This document shows positions 63,071 to 64,000 of a DNA stretch of 64,000 nt, in pieces. Origin of the DNA: Metaclostridioides mangenotii. GTDB lineage: Bacteria > Bacillota > Clostridia > Peptostreptococcales > Peptostreptococcaceae. The notes beneath the pieces were generated by a model. It saw nothing but the letters and a program-made list of their open reading frames with translations, was not told the origin of the DNA and searched no databases. Both the position numbers and the translations under genes were made by a program. How positions within the stretch are numbered: position 1 is the stretch's first letter; every line of letters starts with the position of its first letter. The stretch lies in the NCBI RefSeq assembly GCF_018917235.1, contig NZ_JAHLOF010000002.1, positions 62,001 through 126,000 on the forward strand, read 5' to 3'.

Positions 63071-64000
63071 CTATTCTACTATATTTATAGATTCAACTAT
63101 ATCTACTTTTTTGATTTTTCTCGCTGGTATGTATGTGGCAAGTAGACCTATTATTATGTTTAATCCTATGATACCTAAATATATCTTGTAGTTAACAGTA
63201 AAATCTAATCCATATCCTTCAAATCCATATGTCTTGTACATGCGGCTTTGTATTATTAGACCTCCAATTACTACAAATATACTTGAAACGGCTCCATACA
63301 CTACTCCTTCAAATCCTATTATTTTTACAAAATTTTCTTCAGTTATACCAACAGCTCTTAACATCCCAAATTCATTAGTCCTAGATAATATGTTATAACT
63401 TACACTATTAAATATATTAAATATACTTATAATGAAAATTACAGCTACTATTCCATAATTATATAACATAAGCTTCTGATCCATCTTTTCACTATTTATC
63501 TTATCCTCTACCATATCTATAGTAGATGTTCCTAAGGTTTTACTTCCTATTTTTCCAAGCTTCTTATTTATAGCTTTATGATCCGCACCTTTATCCATAT
63601 CTGCAAATACTATATCATAATTCTCTATACCTGTTATATTCCTAAAATAAGTATCGCTTACAATAATATCTACACCTCCACTACCAGTATAAAATCCATC
63701 ATCTGCATATGGATAATCTACAATTGCCCCGACTTTAAACTCATATTCATTGTATTTATAGTTATCTTCACCTCTCCAATATTTTTGCATATTTATTTTT
63801 CCTTTTGGAACTTTCACTTTTACAGTATCTCCTATATTTATATCTACAATAGGTTTTCCATTTTTTTTACTACCCGTTGTATAATAGTCTTTATGTAGTT
63901 CAAAAACATGCGGTATATAAACAACTGCAGTGTTACTGCTTTTCATTTTATTTGTGTCTATATTCCCTTCTACCAAATATTCATTTAGCGAATTTAACAT
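63071..64000 (-). CDS. FtsX-type ABC permease, C-terminal part (cut by window)
   Basis: 309 codons are in the window and the frame continues past 64000, so the first codon here is not taken as the start. An extracytoplasmic domain (to about 180) is followed by three membrane helices: about 190-215, 232-255 and 280-300. 'SRTNEFGMLRAVGITEENF' and 'YIPARKIKKVDIVESI' are the standard FtsX/MacB C-terminal blocks. It forms an exporter with the ATPase at 62394-63059. Confidence 0.9.
   Translation of the reverse strand: MLNSLNEYLVEGNIDTNKMKSSNTAVVYIPHVFELHKDYYTTGSKKNGKPIVDINIGDTVKVKVPKGKINMQKYWRGEDNYKYNEYEFKVGAIVDYPYADDGFYTGSGGVDIIVSDTYFRNITGIENYDIVFADMDKGADHKAINKKLGKIGSKTLGTSTIDMVEDKINSEKMDQKLMLYNYGIVAVIFIISIFNIFNSVSYNILSRTNEFGMLRAVGITEENFVKIIGFEGVVYGAVSSIFVVIGGLIIQSRMYKTYGFEGYGLDFTVNYKIYLGIIGLNIIIGLLATYIPARKIKKVDIVESINIVE

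Overview
The window is AT-rich, low-GC Firmicutes DNA and looks like a member of the Peptostreptococcaceae close to, but not the same as, Clostridioides difficile. The evidence is an S-layer precursor with three CWB2 repeats next to secA2, a HexRK/HexSDF-type glycolipid locus, the bofC-ruvCAB-queA-tgt-yajC-SCIFF gene order, clostridial agr genes and a 2-hydroxyacyl-CoA dehydratase-like cluster. The species cannot be fixed from sequence alone. No rRNA, tRNA, insertion sequence, prophage or CRISPR array was seen.

Layout. 1-5077: secA2 and an slpA-type S-layer gene, with two small RNA genes on the opposite strand in the gaps. 5164-6712: two Mor-like regulators divergent from a DUF1659/DUF2922/YvrJ trio. 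7051-11764: a PNPOx-fold protein, a membrane protein, a secondary alcohol dehydrogenase, two paralogous lipoproteins and a DUF5714 protein. 12276-16455: a probable two-gene defence unit (AbiJ-like HEPN protein and SF1 helicase-nuclease). 16886-22227: hexSDF and hexRK. 22424-24831: an ECF sigma/anti-sigma pair, an orphan SCIFF peptide, a TIGR04086 protein and YajC. 24940-30904: tgt, a PsiE-like gene, queA, ruvBAC and a BofC-like gene. 31052-33393: DUF1540, DUF975, GNAT and a broken CPBP-type gene. 33723-35700: a degenerate agr locus. 35902-38689: an SGNH hydrolase and a second sigma/anti-sigma pair. 38765-47486: a heterodimeric ABC exporter, a CcdA-TlpA fusion, a cation antiporter, a CDF transporter and ferritin. 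47564-48568: an RlmA-type rRNA methyltransferase behind a probable leader-peptide attenuator. 48760-51769: activase plus two HgdB-like proteins. 52000-54796: flavoproteins, DUF3793 and an MBL hydrolase. 55029-64000: an SsuABC-like importer, nitroreductase, YbaK-type deacylase, redox protein, TDT transporter, a fold-III PLP decarboxylase and a MacB-type ABC pair cut by the window edge.

The strongest new signals are RNA-level. First, two paralogous units, each with a promoter (TAGACA or TGGACA, 17 bp, TATAAT) and a terminator, would make RNAs of about 80 nt. Each carries an 11-12 nt stretch exactly complementary to the predicted first nucleotides of the slpA mRNA, plus a second block complementary to a stem-loop further into the same leader. 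Second, the rlmA-type gene is preceded by a 9-codon ORF with a strong ribosome binding site that encodes MVYYIRLRG. It contains the RLR (+X+) motif known to stall macrolide-bound ribosomes, and it is followed by mutually exclusive hairpins, one of which masks the rlmA start. This is the logic of erm attenuators. A third notable system is the agr locus: its AgrC has lost the histidine box in frame, AgrD has Ser in place of the ring-forming Cys, and there is no agrA.
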